Notes: generated from the letters alone by a model not told the origin. DNA of 64,000 nt from Corynebacterium aurimucosum ATCC 700975 (GCF_000022905.1 NC_012590.1:1054001-1118000), one strand, 5' to 3'. Shown: positions 9,901 to 17,798, counted from the first letter of the stretch. Numbers and translations: made by a program.

Positions 9901-10215
9901 GGAGAATCGGAGACCACCGAGGTGGCCGGCGATGGCGCCAACGACCTGTTGGGTCTGACCTTGGAGCCGAACGTGTTCATCCAGAACTCCAAGGTGGGTG
10001 CGTGCGATATTCAGCCGGGCCGCCGCCCGCGGGGCGAGGCCCGCGTCAAGCTCTTGCGTGAGTACCAGGAGCGGGCGCACCTGACCGTGGAATCCGGAAA
10101 CAGGATCCTGGATGTCTCAGACGCCTTCACCACTGAGAGCACCGCCTCCGCAGAGAACACTGGTGATGATTCAACGGCGGGCAACGAGGCAGACTATGAA
10201 GGTAAAGAAAGCTAA
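6943..10215 (+). CDS. fdhG: Selenocysteine-containing formate dehydrogenase, catalytic subunit
   Basis: Molybdopterin-dependent formate dehydrogenase alpha subunit, 1,090 aa when the in-frame TGA at 7507-7509 is read as selenocysteine (residue 189). Upstream, Cys50, Cys53, Cys57 and Cys85 bind a [4Fe-4S] cluster. Sec189-His follows, as in FdnG/FdhF, and the bis-MGD domains continue to residue 1090 without another stop. Conventional gene callers would split it into 188 aa and about 880 aa pieces. The function is oxidation of formate to CO2, passing electrons to the Fe-S subunit encoded next. Unlike E. coli FdnG there is no twin-arginine signal at the N-terminus. TAGGTT lies 6 bp before the ATG, so the mRNA may be leaderless. 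The neighbouring selD, tRNA-Sec, selA and selB support the readthrough. Confidence 0.95.
7507..7545 (+). promoter_or_regulatory. Bacterial SECIS element for UGA recoding
   Basis: Immediately after the UGA, GTTCCTAGTCTAGGAAC (7522-7538) folds into a 7-bp stem with a GUC apical loop 22 nt downstream of the UGA. The distance and the AGUCU apex resemble the E. coli fdhF SECIS (loop AGGUCU), the SelB-binding signal. It lies inside the coding sequence, as in other bacterial selenoprotein genes. Confidence 0.8.
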
Positions 10216-10224
10216 GGAGGACGC

Positions 10225-11268
10225 GTGGCTAATATTTTGACCGAGAAGGCTGACCGGCACGGCTATGAGTCCTATCAGCGCATGGCGTTCTTTACCGATA
10301 CCTCGGTATGTATCGGCTGCAAGGCCTGCGAGGTGGCGTGCAAGGAATGGAACCGCAACCCGGTGGAGGGTTATGCGGTCACCGGTAATTCCTATGACAA
10401 CACCGGCGGGCTGGGCGCTAATACCTGGCGCCACGTGGCCTTCATCGAGCAAAACAACGAGCGCATTGAGCAGGCGCGCGAGGAGGGGCGCAGACTCGTC
10501 GCGCTGGGTATGCCCACAGCCTCCGCCCCAAGCGTCACCCCAGATACCGATGATTTTCGCTGGCTGATGTCCTCCGACGTGTGCAAGCACTGCACCAACG
10601 CGGGCTGCTTGGACGTGTGCCCGACGGGCGCGCTCTTTCGCTCCGAGTTCGGCACCGTCGTGGTGCAGGATGATGTGTGCAATGGCTGCGGGACCTGCGT
10701 TGCCGGTTGCCCGTTTGGCGTCATTGAGCGCCGCGATGACGGCGGCGTGACGCTCAAGGCAGACAAGACCGCCACCGTGGATTATGACGTACCTGACCAC
10801 GCGGGTGTGAACGTGCTGGCCAAGCTGAAGCAGCTGAAACCCCAGGGGCCCGACCACATGCCGGGGCAGGCGATGCCGATCAAGAACTTGGGCGTGGCCC
10901 AGAAGTGCACCATGTGTTATGACCGCCTCAAGATCGGCGAGCAGCCCGCGTGCGCCAAGACGTGTCCGACGGATTCCATCCAGTTCGGCCCTTACGAGGA
11001 GATGCTCGCTGCCGCGAAGGAGCGCGTCCGCGTCCTGCACGAGCAGGGGCTGACCGAGGCTCGTCTCTATGGCGCCAATTCCCAGGATGGGGTCGGTGGA
11101 ACGGGTTCTATTTTCCTGTTGCTCGATTCCCCAGAGGTCTACGGGCTGCCGCCGGATCCGCGCGTTCCAACGGCGGATTTGCCGCAGATGTACAAGACCG
11201 CAGTGAAAGCTATCGGAGGAATGGCGCTGGCCGTGGCCGGGGCATTCATGTTGGGAGGCCGCAAGTGA
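10225..11268 (+). CDS. fdhH: Formate dehydrogenase iron-sulfur (beta) subunit
   Basis: Electron-transfer subunit of 347 aa with four ferredoxin-type Cys clusters: CIGCKACEVACKEW near residue 30, CKHCTNAGCLDVCPTG near 125, CNGCGTCVAGCPFG near 155, and CTMCYDRL...CAKTCPT near 230. The C-terminus has a short hydrophobic helix (AIGGMALAVAGAFMLGG) that could dock it to the membrane, as in FdnH. GTG 10225 follows TAAGGAGG, which overlaps the fdhG stop codon. It lies between the catalytic and membrane subunits, so electrons should pass from formate through these clusters to the NrfD-like protein. Confidence 0.93.
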   Translation: MANILTEKADRHGYESYQRMAFFTDTSVCIGCKACEVACKEWNRNPVEGYAVTGNSYDNTGGLGANTWRHVAFIEQNNERIEQAREEGRRLVALGMPTASAPSVTPDTDDFRWLMSSDVCKHCTNAGCLDVCPTGALFRSEFGTVVVQDDVCNGCGTCVAGCPFGVIERRDDGGVTLKADKTATVDYDVPDHAGVNVLAKLKQLKPQGPDHMPGQAMPIKNLGVAQKCTMCYDRLKIGEQPACAKTCPTDSIQFGPYEEMLAAAKERVRVLHEQGLTEARLYGANSQDGVGGTGSIFLLLDSPEVYGLPPDPRVPTADLPQMYKTAVKAIGGMALAVAGAFMLGGRK

Positions 11269-12359
11269 GCGAGTTCGATGAGTACCGCCCGCCGCAGGAG
11301 CCTAGGCGCAGGCGAGGCGGCGGCAAGAAGCGCCGGCGTGGACGAGTCGGAGCCGGGGCACAGGATGGTTCCAAAGAAGAGCGCATGGCGGAGGACTTCG
11401 AGTTCTCCTCGTATTACGGCAAGCCCGTAGTCACGGCCCCGCCGTGGGAGTGGCCCATCGGCGGCTATCTCTTCCTCGGCGGCGTGGCCGGCGGTTCTGC
11501 GATGTTGGCCGCCGGTGCCCAGGCCACTGGGAACGCACCGCTGAAACGCTCGACGCGGTTGACGGCTTTCTCCGCGGCGTCGGTAGGGTCGGTCTTTTTG
11601 GTGCTCGACCTCGGCCGCCCAGAGCGCCTGCTCAACATGTTCCGCGTCTTCAAGGTGACCTCGCCGATGTCCATCGGCTCGTGGATCCTGGGCAGCTTCG
11701 CTTCCGCCGCGGCGCTGCCCGCGGTCGTGGAAGCGGACGAACTGGTCGGCGGTGTGCTACCGAAGTCGCTTCGCCGCCTCCTCGATAAGGCGGCGGGTCC
11801 AGCAGGCGCTGTCGCCGGCGTGCTTGGTGGCCCGCTGGCGGGCTACACGGCGGTGCTGTTGGCCAACACGTCAAACCCGACGTGGAATGACGCGAAGAAG
11901 CATCTGCCTTATGTGTTCGTGTCCTCGGCTTCGGCTGCGGCGTCGGGTGCCGCCATGGTCTTTACCCCGGTGGAGAATGCTGGCGCGGCACGAGTACTCG
12001 GTATCACTGCCGCGGCGACCGATCTGGCCGCGACCCGTGTCATGGAAGCGAACATGGAGCCAGAGCCTCTGCGCCCGCTGCACGAAGGCACACCCGGGAA
12101 ACTCATGAAGGCCTCCGAGGCGCTCATTGCCGCGGGCGGGGTGGGAACCGCAATCGCGTCGGTCACAAAGTCGCGCGCGGTGTCGGTGGTCTCCGGCCTG
12201 GCGCTTCTGGCGGGTTCTGCCTGCACTCGTTTCGGCGTGCTCAATGCGGGGTTGGAGGCGGTGAAAGATCCGTCGACAAGCATCGGCCCGCAGAAGCGCC
12301 GTGCTGAGGCCCGCCGCCAGGCAGAAGGCCTCACGCACTCGACGGTGACTAGCGGATAG
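11265..12359 (+). CDS. NrfD/PsrC-family membrane anchor of formate dehydrogenase
   Basis: Polytopic membrane protein of 364 aa. It has a basic, Arg/Lys-rich cytoplasmic N-tail (about residues 12-40), then hydrophobic helices containing WEWPIGGYLFLGGVAGG and LVLDLGRPERLLNMFRVFK, the NrfD signature where quinone-reactive anchors hold a conserved Gly-Arg region. The GTG start overlaps the stop of the beta subunit by 4 bp (GTGA), so the genes are translationally coupled. It probably delivers electrons to menaquinone, replacing the cytochrome b subunit of E. coli Fdn. Its 3' end overlaps the convergent selD by 11 bp. Confidence 0.85.
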   Translation: MSEFDEYRPPQEPRRRRGGGKKRRRGRVGAGAQDGSKEERMAEDFEFSSYYGKPVVTAPPWEWPIGGYLFLGGVAGGSAMLAAGAQATGNAPLKRSTRLTAFSAASVGSVFLVLDLGRPERLLNMFRVFKVTSPMSIGSWILGSFASAAALPAVVEADELVGGVLPKSLRRLLDKAAGPAGAVAGVLGGPLAGYTAVLLANTSNPTWNDAKKHLPYVFVSSASAAASGAAMVFTPVENAGAARVLGITAAATDLAATRVMEANMEPEPLRPLHEGTPGKLMKASEALIAAGGVGTAIASVTKSRAVSVVSGLALLAGSACTRFGVLNAGLEAVKDPSTSIGPQKRRAEARRQAEGLTHSTVTSG

Positions 12360-13326
12360 TAATGCGCGCCTCACCTGTCACGGTGCGCCCAATGACCGGA
12401 TAGCCAGGAACCTCGCCGATGACCAGCAGGCCACCGGAGGTTTGGGCATCGGCGAGGAAGACCAAGTCCTCTTCGCTCAAGTCTGAGTCGAGGTGGGGGC
12501 GGACCCAATCCAGGTTGCGGCGCGAGCCGCCCGGGATGAAGCCCTCCGCCAGGGCCTCCATGGCGCCGTCCACCGCAGGAACAGCGGAAAAATCCAGCTC
12601 CGCACCAATACCGGAGGCGCGGCACATCTTGTAGAGGTGGCCCAGAAGCCCGAAGCCGGTGACGTCGGTCGCCGCGCGCACGCCTGCGGCCACGGCGGCC
12701 GCGGCAGCGTCGCGGTTGAGCGTGGTCATGGAATCCACCGCGGCCTGGGAGACTTCGCCGGTGGCCTTGTGCTTGTTGTTGAGGATGCCCACGCCAATCG
12801 GCTTGGTCAGCGTGATGGGCAGGCCCGCCTCGGCGGCGTCATTGCGCATAATCTTGTCGGGATGGACGATGCCCGTGGCAGCCAAACCATACGTGGGCTC
12901 CGGGGCAGTGATGGAGTGTCCACCAGTAATGGATATCCCCGCCTCGCTGGCCACATCCATGCCACCGCGCAGGACTTCGCGCAATACATCAAGACCGAGC
13001 TTCTCACGCGGCCAGCCCACGAGGTTGATGGCGGTGATGGGAGTGCCGCCCATGGCGTAGACGTCGGAAAGCGCATTGGCTGCCGCCACCCGGCCCCAGT
13101 CATAGGGGTCGTTGATCATCGGGGTGAAGAAGTCCGCGGTGGAGATGACCGCGAGGCCGTTTGGGATGCGCACGGCGGCGGCATCGTCGCCGTCGTCAAG
13201 CCCGACCAGCACGTTGGGGTCCGCGGTGCCCACGAGGCCCGCGACGGCCGATTCGAGCTCTCCCGGAGGAATCTTGCAGGCGCAACCGCCACCGGCGGCA
13301 AAGGACGTAAGTTTAATGTCAGTCAT
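12349..13326 (-). CDS. selD: Selenide, water dikinase (selenophosphate synthase)
   Basis: Makes monoselenophosphate from selenide and ATP for Sec-tRNA synthesis; 325 aa. The N-terminal catalytic motif is GGGCACKIP with Cys15 and Lys18 matching E. coli Cys17 and Lys20, so this is the cysteine form and not itself a selenoprotein. Other family marks are GLDDGDDAAAV and STADFFTPMINDPYDWGRVAAANALSD-type phosphate-binding segments, and TDVTGFGLLGHL. It is divergent from the tRNA-Sec/selA/selB run. TAAAGT at 13334-13339 lies 7 bp from the ATG with no Shine-Dalgarno, consistent with a leaderless mRNA. Confidence 0.95.
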   Translation of the reverse strand: MTDIKLTSFAAGGGCACKIPPGELESAVAGLVGTADPNVLVGLDDGDDAAAVRIPNGLAVISTADFFTPMINDPYDWGRVAAANALSDVYAMGGTPITAINLVGWPREKLGLDVLREVLRGGMDVASEAGISITGGHSITAPEPTYGLAATGIVHPDKIMRNDAAEAGLPITLTKPIGVGILNNKHKATGEVSQAAVDSMTTLNRDAAAAAVAAGVRAATDVTGFGLLGHLYKMCRASGIGAELDFSAVPAVDGAMEALAEGFIPGGSRRNLDWVRPHLDSDLSEEDLVFLADAQTSGGLLVIGEVPGYPVIGRTVTGEARITIR

Positions 13327-13361
13327 AAGTACTACTTTAGCCGCGTGTAAGGTGAGCAGAC

Positions 13362-13456
13362 GGAGGCGTACGTGTCCTGGTGGGCGCCCCGGTCTTCAAA
13401 ACCGGTGAGGCCGAGTACCTCGGTCTGGCAGGTTCGATTCCTGTCCGTCTCCGCCA
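13362..13456 (+). tRNA. selC: tRNA-Sec (UCA anticodon), CCA encoded
   Basis: The 8+5 fold of bacterial tRNA-Sec is visible. The acceptor is GGAGGCGT with 13445-13452; only the eighth pair, T13369/C13445, is mismatched. A 6-bp D stem (13372-13377 / 13382-13387) closes a 4-nt loop. The anticodon stem CCGGT/ACCGG encloses TCA at 13396-13398. The variable arm is 8 bp with loop TAC (13408-13426), the T stem is 5 bp with a 7-nt loop, the discriminator is G13453 and CCA is at 13454-13456. It lies between selD and selA, 22 bp before the selA start. Confidence 0.95.
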
Positions 13457-13477
13457 TCCGTGCTGCTAGGAGGACCC

Positions 13478-14764
13478 ATGACGACAGACCCCCGCCGCTT
13501 TATCCCGAAGATGGATGAGATCCTCCAGTACCCGGCGGTGCAGGATGCGCAGCACCGATTGGCCCCGCACTCGGTCCGCGCGATCATCGACGCCGTGCTT
13601 GCCGACGCCCGCCGCGGTTCCCTCGCCCCTTCGCAGATCGAAGGGGAGCTGGCCGACAGGCTGGAAGTTGCGCAGCCTCATTCCTTGCGCCGCGTCATCA
13701 ACGCCACGGGCGTGATCATCCACACGAACTTAGGTAGGGCCCCATTGCCGCCGGCCGCGGTCGACGCGCTCGTAGCGGCGGCTGGGTACACGGACGTTGA
13801 GATGGACTTGGATAGTGGACAGCGCTCACGGGATAGAGGGCGCGCGGCGATTGATGCGGTGCTGGCGGCCTGCCCCGGCGCGGAGGATGCACTGGTGGTC
13901 AATAATGGGGCATCCGCGCTGTTGCTGGCGACCGCCGCCTTGGCCCCTGGCAAGGAGGTCATCATCTCCCGCGGTGAGCTCATCGAGATTGGCGCGGGAT
14001 TCCGCTTGCCCGAGCTTATCGAGTCCACGGCCACCCGCTTGCGCGAGGTGGGCGCTACGAACCGCACCCACCTGGCGGACTATGAGCGGGCGATGGGGGA
14101 GGACACGGGAGCTATCTTGAAGGTGCATCCCTCCAACTTTGTGATCAGTGGGTTCACTTCTTCGGTATCGGTTGCTGAGCTTCGTGCGCTCACCGACTTG
14201 CCGCTCATCGTGGATATCGGCTCGGGGCTGCTTAGTCCGGACAACGCGCTGCCGGCAGAACCTTCCGCCAGCGAGGCCTTGCGCGATGGCGCAGATCTGG
14301 TGCTCTTTTCGGGGGATAAGCTGCTCGGCGGACCACAGGCCGGGGTGCTTGTGGGACAGAAGGAAGCGATCGCCGCGTGTAAGAAGCATCCGCTGGCGCG
14401 GGCGGTGCGCATCGATAAGCTGCGGCTCAACGCCCTTGAGGCCTCACTTGCCACTTACTCCAACGCCGTGCAGGACGCGCTCCACATTGATCCGCAGCGC
14501 CACCGCGAGCGCACCGAGAAGGTGGCCGCGGCGGTGGGAGGTGAGGTCGTTGAACACGCCGGGCGGGTCGGTGGTGGCGGGGCTCCCGAGGTGCCGCTCC
14601 CGGGGTGGGCCGTGGCGTTGCCGGAAGAGCTTGCGCGTCCTCTGCGGTTGGGAGAGCCTCCTGTGGTGGCGCGCGTGAATCAGGGACGTTGCCTGGTGGA
14701 TGTGCGCTGCGTGCCGGAGGCACAGGATGCAGAGCTCATCGCGGCATTGCGGGCGGTGATCTAG
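13478..14764 (+). CDS. selA: L-seryl-tRNA(Sec) selenium transferase
   Basis: PLP enzyme of 428 aa that converts Ser-tRNA-Sec to Sec-tRNA-Sec using selenophosphate. The PLP lysine is in FSGDKLLGGPQAG (Lys281). Other family marks are RRVINATGVIIHTNLGRAPL near the N-terminus and VNNGASALLL. ATG 13478 is chosen because TAGGAGGA lies 5 bp upstream. The gene directly follows tRNA-Sec and abuts selB with no gap, so tRNA-Sec, selA and selB are probably co-transcribed. Confidence 0.95.
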   Translation: MTTDPRRFIPKMDEILQYPAVQDAQHRLAPHSVRAIIDAVLADARRGSLAPSQIEGELADRLEVAQPHSLRRVINATGVIIHTNLGRAPLPPAAVDALVAAAGYTDVEMDLDSGQRSRDRGRAAIDAVLAACPGAEDALVVNNGASALLLATAALAPGKEVIISRGELIEIGAGFRLPELIESTATRLREVGATNRTHLADYERAMGEDTGAILKVHPSNFVISGFTSSVSVAELRALTDLPLIVDIGSGLLSPDNALPAEPSASEALRDGADLVLFSGDKLLGGPQAGVLVGQKEAIAACKKHPLARAVRIDKLRLNALEASLATYSNAVQDALHIDPQRHRERTEKVAAAVGGEVVEHAGRVGGGGAPEVPLPGWAVALPEELARPLRLGEPPVVARVNQGRCLVDVRCVPEAQDAELIAALRAVI

Positions 14765-16555
14765 GTGTATGTAGTGGCCACTGCGGGGCACGTGGATCAC
14801 GGCAAGTCGAGCCTGGTCAAGGCGCTGACGGGGATGGAACCGGACCGCTGGGAGGAAGAAAAGCGGCGCGGCCTGACCATTGACTTGGGCTTTGTGTGGA
14901 CGAGGCTGGACTCGGGCGCGGACGTCGCGTTTGTTGATGTGCCGGGGCACGAGAAGTTCTTGGGCAACATGCTGGCCGGGGTGGGGCCGGCATCGGTGGT
15001 TCTCTTTGTGGTGGCGGCCGATGAAGGCTGGCAGGCGCAGTCCACCGATCACCGCGATGCTCTGCGCGCTCTGGGAATCGAGCACGGCGTGGTGGCGCTG
15101 ACTCGTGCTGATAGGGCTGACACTGCTCGCCGCGCTGAGGTAGCCGCGCAGGTGCGGGCGGAGCTGGCTGGAACTGCGCTTGCCGACGCTCCAGTAGTCG
15201 AAGTCTCCGCAAAGACCGGCGAGGGCGTGGAGAAGCTGCGCGCCGAACTGGACCGGGTTCTCGCCGGCATGCCCACGTCGGATCCGCAGGCGCGCGTGCG
15301 GTTGTGGGTGGATCGTGCCTTCAGCGTCAAAGGCGCGGGCACCGTGCTGACGGGAACGTTGGCGGCGGGGACTGTCTCGGTGGGGGATGAGATGGAGCTT
15401 GGCGGGCAACTCGTGACGGTGCGCGGAGTACACAGTGAAAACACGTCGGTGGACAGCGCTGGTCCGGTTACGCGTGTAGCGCTCAACCTCCGTGGGGTGG
15501 CCGCGGATGAGGTTCATCGTGGGGATGCACTGCTGAGCCCAGGTCGCTGGCGGGTGCTCGATACCGTGGATATTCGCCGCACCTTTGGCACTGAGATGGC
15601 TGAGCTTCCCCAGAACCTCGTGGTGCACATTGGCACGGTGGGGGTGGGCGCGCGTTTGCGGCCTTTAGGCGGTGAGTTCGCGCGGTTGACACTGGAAAGC
15701 CCGCTACCTCTCACGCTGCTCGATAGGTTCGTGGTGCGCAGCCCCGGCGGGCGGCACGTAGCGGCGGGCTTCGAAGTCGTGGACGTGCACCCGGCTGAGC
15801 TGAGCAGACGTGGTGATGCGAAGAAGCGCGCAGCTGAGCTAGAAGTTCTAGAGCCGACCAACCCGTCCGAGTGGCTCAAACGCTGCGGCTACGCTGCACA
15901 CGAAGAGCTCGTGCGCGATGGCTTCTCGGTGGGGGAAAAGCCTGCCGGAGTCATCGAGTTCGCTCAGTGGTGGATTGCCGCACGACAGGTGACCGCGTGG
16001 AAGAACGCACTTCTGCGTGCGGTCGACGAACACAGGGCAGCCAACCCGCTATCCCCAGGACTGACGAAAGCAGCGGCCATGGACACCCTGCACCTATCGG
16101 AGCCGTCCCTGCTGGGGTTGGCGGTGGCGGCAGCCAAGCTCGAGTCAGCGGATGGCGTGCTGCGTGTGCCCGGTCAGGCCCTAAACCTAGGTGCTGCGGA
16201 AAGGGGAGTAGCTGAGCTCGAACGGCGCCTGCGCGCTGAGACCTTCGCCGCCCCGGAGGCTGCTGACCTCAAGGAATTGGGACTGGGCTCCAAGGAGCTT
16301 GCCGCTGCCGAACGCGCCGGGCGCGTGCTTCGGCTGGCCAAGGGCGTTGTGCTTTTGCCCTCAGCTCCACGCGAGGCACTCGAGGTGGTCTCTACGTTGG
16401 AACAGCCATTCACCCTCTCGGAGGCACGTCAAGCCCTGGGCACAACGCGCCGGGTTGCCATCCCACTGTTGGAGCACCTCGATGCCACCGGCGCGACCCG
16501 CCTAGTCGATGGCAAGCGCTTCACGTTCGGGCCAGGGACAAAGGAACCAAAGTAA
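14765..16555 (+). CDS. selB: Selenocysteine-specific elongation factor SelB
   Basis: GTPase of 596 aa that carries Sec-tRNA-Sec to the ribosome at UGA codons marked by a SECIS. The G1 motif is AGHVDHGKS (residues 7-15), G3 is DVPGHEKF, and the G4 position reads TRAD. EF-Tu-like domains II and III follow (about 170-350). The C-terminal about 230 residues form the winged-helix repeats that bind the SECIS hairpin. GTG 14765 is the codon right after the selA stop. The last codons (KEPK-stop) lie inside a 103-bp segment that is duplicated at 17696-17798. Confidence 0.94.
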   Translation: MYVVATAGHVDHGKSSLVKALTGMEPDRWEEEKRRGLTIDLGFVWTRLDSGADVAFVDVPGHEKFLGNMLAGVGPASVVLFVVAADEGWQAQSTDHRDALRALGIEHGVVALTRADRADTARRAEVAAQVRAELAGTALADAPVVEVSAKTGEGVEKLRAELDRVLAGMPTSDPQARVRLWVDRAFSVKGAGTVLTGTLAAGTVSVGDEMELGGQLVTVRGVHSENTSVDSAGPVTRVALNLRGVAADEVHRGDALLSPGRWRVLDTVDIRRTFGTEMAELPQNLVVHIGTVGVGARLRPLGGEFARLTLESPLPLTLLDRFVVRSPGGRHVAAGFEVVDVHPAELSRRGDAKKRAAELEVLEPTNPSEWLKRCGYAAHEELVRDGFSVGEKPAGVIEFAQWWIAARQVTAWKNALLRAVDEHRAANPLSPGLTKAAAMDTLHLSEPSLLGLAVAAAKLESADGVLRVPGQALNLGAAERGVAELERRLRAETFAAPEAADLKELGLGSKELAAAERAGRVLRLAKGVVLLPSAPREALEVVSTLEQPFTLSEARQALGTTRRVAIPLLEHLDATGATRLVDGKRFTFGPGTKEPK

Positions 16556-16641
16556 AGGCACCATTTGTGGCTGGTTTTCGGAGAAACCCCAGGTCAGTGC
16601 GTTAACTGCAGTGCATAAGGTGTTAGTTAAAAGGTGTCTTT
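16539..16641. repeat. Left copy of a 103-bp direct repeat (selB 3' junction)
   Basis: It aligns without gaps to 17696-17798, with differences confined mainly to two short internal blocks (near 16572-16583 and 16600-16612). It contains the last codons and stop of selB. On the opposite strand it holds the last six codons (SPKDTF) and stop of the gene at 17784-18626. The ends AAAGGCACC...TTT and AAAAGGTGTCTTT are inverted relative to each other, so the segment may also act as a two-way terminator. Confidence 0.85.
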
Positions 16642-16710
16642 GGGGCTAGTAGAACTATGAGGGCAGTGCTCAGGACTGAGTGGACTTCGGTAGCTTAACG
16701 GTGGCCGTCA

Positions 16711-16739
16711 TTGACGGTCTCCGTTATGTTTTGTAGGGT
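16711..16739 (+). promoter_or_regulatory. Candidate promoter of higBA
   Basis: TTGACG (16711-16716), a 17-bp spacer and TAGGGT (16734-16739), ending 6 bp before the higB ATG. The -35 is close to consensus and the -10 keeps the TANNNT frame. It would give an almost leaderless transcript. Confidence 0.4.
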
Positions 16740-16745
16740 GAAACC

Positions 16746-17027
16746 ATGATCCAGTCTTTCGGTAACCGTGATACCGAGCTTGTCTGGTTACGCGAAGCGT
16801 CGCCGCGGATTGATCCGAGAATCCATAAAACTTCTAATAGAAAACTCCATCAGCTTGATGCTGCTGTTTCACTGAACTCCTTACGTGTCCCACCGGGTAA
16901 CCGCCTCGAGGCTTTGAAAGGTGACCGGAAAGGAACATTCAGTATCCGGGTCAATCAGCAGTGGAGAATCACTTTCCGCTGGACCGAGGCTGGCCCAGCG
17001 GACGTTGTTATCGAGGACTACCACTAA
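16746..17027 (+). CDS. higB: HigB-type (RelE superfamily) toxin
   Basis: A 93-aa RelE/ParE-superfamily protein of the HigB branch, probably a ribosome-dependent mRNA endonuclease. Visible marks are the N-terminal MIQSFGNRDTELVW, the central LRVPPGNRLEALKGDRKG and FSIRVNQQWRITFRW, typical of HigB and its plasmid-type relatives. The toxin precedes the antitoxin, the usual order for hig modules, with only 8 bp between the genes. The module is enclosed by the two 103-bp repeats. Confidence 0.9.
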   Translation: MIQSFGNRDTELVWLREASPRIDPRIHKTSNRKLHQLDAAVSLNSLRVPPGNRLEALKGDRKGTFSIRVNQQWRITFRWTEAGPADVVIEDYH

Positions 17028-17035
17028 GGACCGTT

Positions 17036-17335
17036 ATGAGTACCAAGCTTTATCCGCCGATTCATCCCGGCGAAGTGCTTAATGAAGATTTCATCGAAGC
17101 TTTTGGGATTACCCAACACAAACTGGCTGTAGAAATTGGCGTTCCGCCGCGGAGGATTAATGAGATTGTCCACGGCAAGCGTGGAATTACCGCAGACACT
17201 GCTCTTCGGCTTGGAAGGTACTTCGGCATCGAACCGCAGTATTGGCTCAACCTGCAAAGCCGTTATGAGTTGGAGGTGGCTGAAGACGCAGTCGCTGATG
17301 AAATCAATGGTATTAGGCCCCTCGGGGCGGCTTAA
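17036..17335 (+). CDS. higA: HigA-type antitoxin (XRE family)
   Basis: A 99-aa antitoxin. An N-terminal stretch typical of HigA (YPPIHPGEVLNEDFIEAFGI) precedes a helix-turn-helix (TQHKLAVEIGVPPRRINEIVHGKRG compressed over about residues 25-50) that should bind the hig promoter and repress it together with HigB. ATG 17036 is chosen over an in-frame upstream ATG that would overlap higB by 67 bp, because the conserved HigA N-terminus begins here. Confidence 0.9.
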   Translation: MSTKLYPPIHPGEVLNEDFIEAFGITQHKLAVEIGVPPRRINEIVHGKRGITADTALRLGRYFGIEPQYWLNLQSRYELEVAEDAVADEINGIRPLGAA

Positions 17336-17344
17336 ATTCAGCGG

Positions 17345-17587
17345 TTAGTAGCGAGAGCGATTGGACTGGGGGCGTCCTCCAGAAGCAGAGCGGATCGAAC
17401 GGCGGCTGCCTAGGTCAGGATCATCGCTTCCCCAGGAGTCTTCTGCCCAGATTACAAAATCGCGATCGGCATAGCGCTCTTGTCGGGTAGCAAGGTGCTC
17501 CATCCTCTTCGCATAGCGTTTCTTCGAAGCCTCAACTTCGTCAGCTTTGGAGCCTGTAGAGGATCGATTTCTGCGATTGTTGTGTCA
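17345..17587 (-). pseudogene. Remnant of a small gene (C-terminal frame)
   Basis: A minus-strand frame is open from the TGA at 17585-17587 to the TAA at 17345-17347. It reads like real protein (ADEVEASKKRYAKRMEHLA...DFVIWAEDSWGSDDPDLG), but its first ATG is internal (17503, 52 aa). In the next frame an ATG at about 17590 opens MTQQSQKS..., so a one-base deletion may have broken an 80-90 aa gene. I do not recognise the family. It sits between higA and the right-hand repeat and is probably part of the inserted segment. Confidence 0.4.
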
Positions 17588-17695
17588 TTTGCTGGGCATG
17601 CTGTGTTCCTGAGCTTCTAAAACGGTGAGCTAGCGTAAATAAGACCCTACGCGAGAGGTGGGTTTAGCAGCCAGATCGTGGCCGACCAACAGGGG

Positions 17696-17798
17696 CAAAG
17701 GAACCAAAGTAAAGGCACCTTTTGTGGCCAGGGTGCAAAGAAACCCCAGGTCAGTGTATTAGCTGTTGCGCATAAGGTGTTAGTTAAAAGGTGTCTTT
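17696..17798. repeat. Right copy of the 103-bp direct repeat
   Basis: Exactly 1,157 bp from the left copy, with no gaps in the alignment. It still contains a copy of the selB tail (codons for AKEPK then TAA) although no selB body precedes it. It also holds the true end of the convergent gene at 17784. Together the copies show that one convergent gene junction was duplicated around the hig module. Confidence 0.85.

Noticed and set aside
12349..13326. SelD as a second selenoprotein
   Set aside because: The catalytic position is Cys15 (TGC), and no in-frame TGA lies near it.
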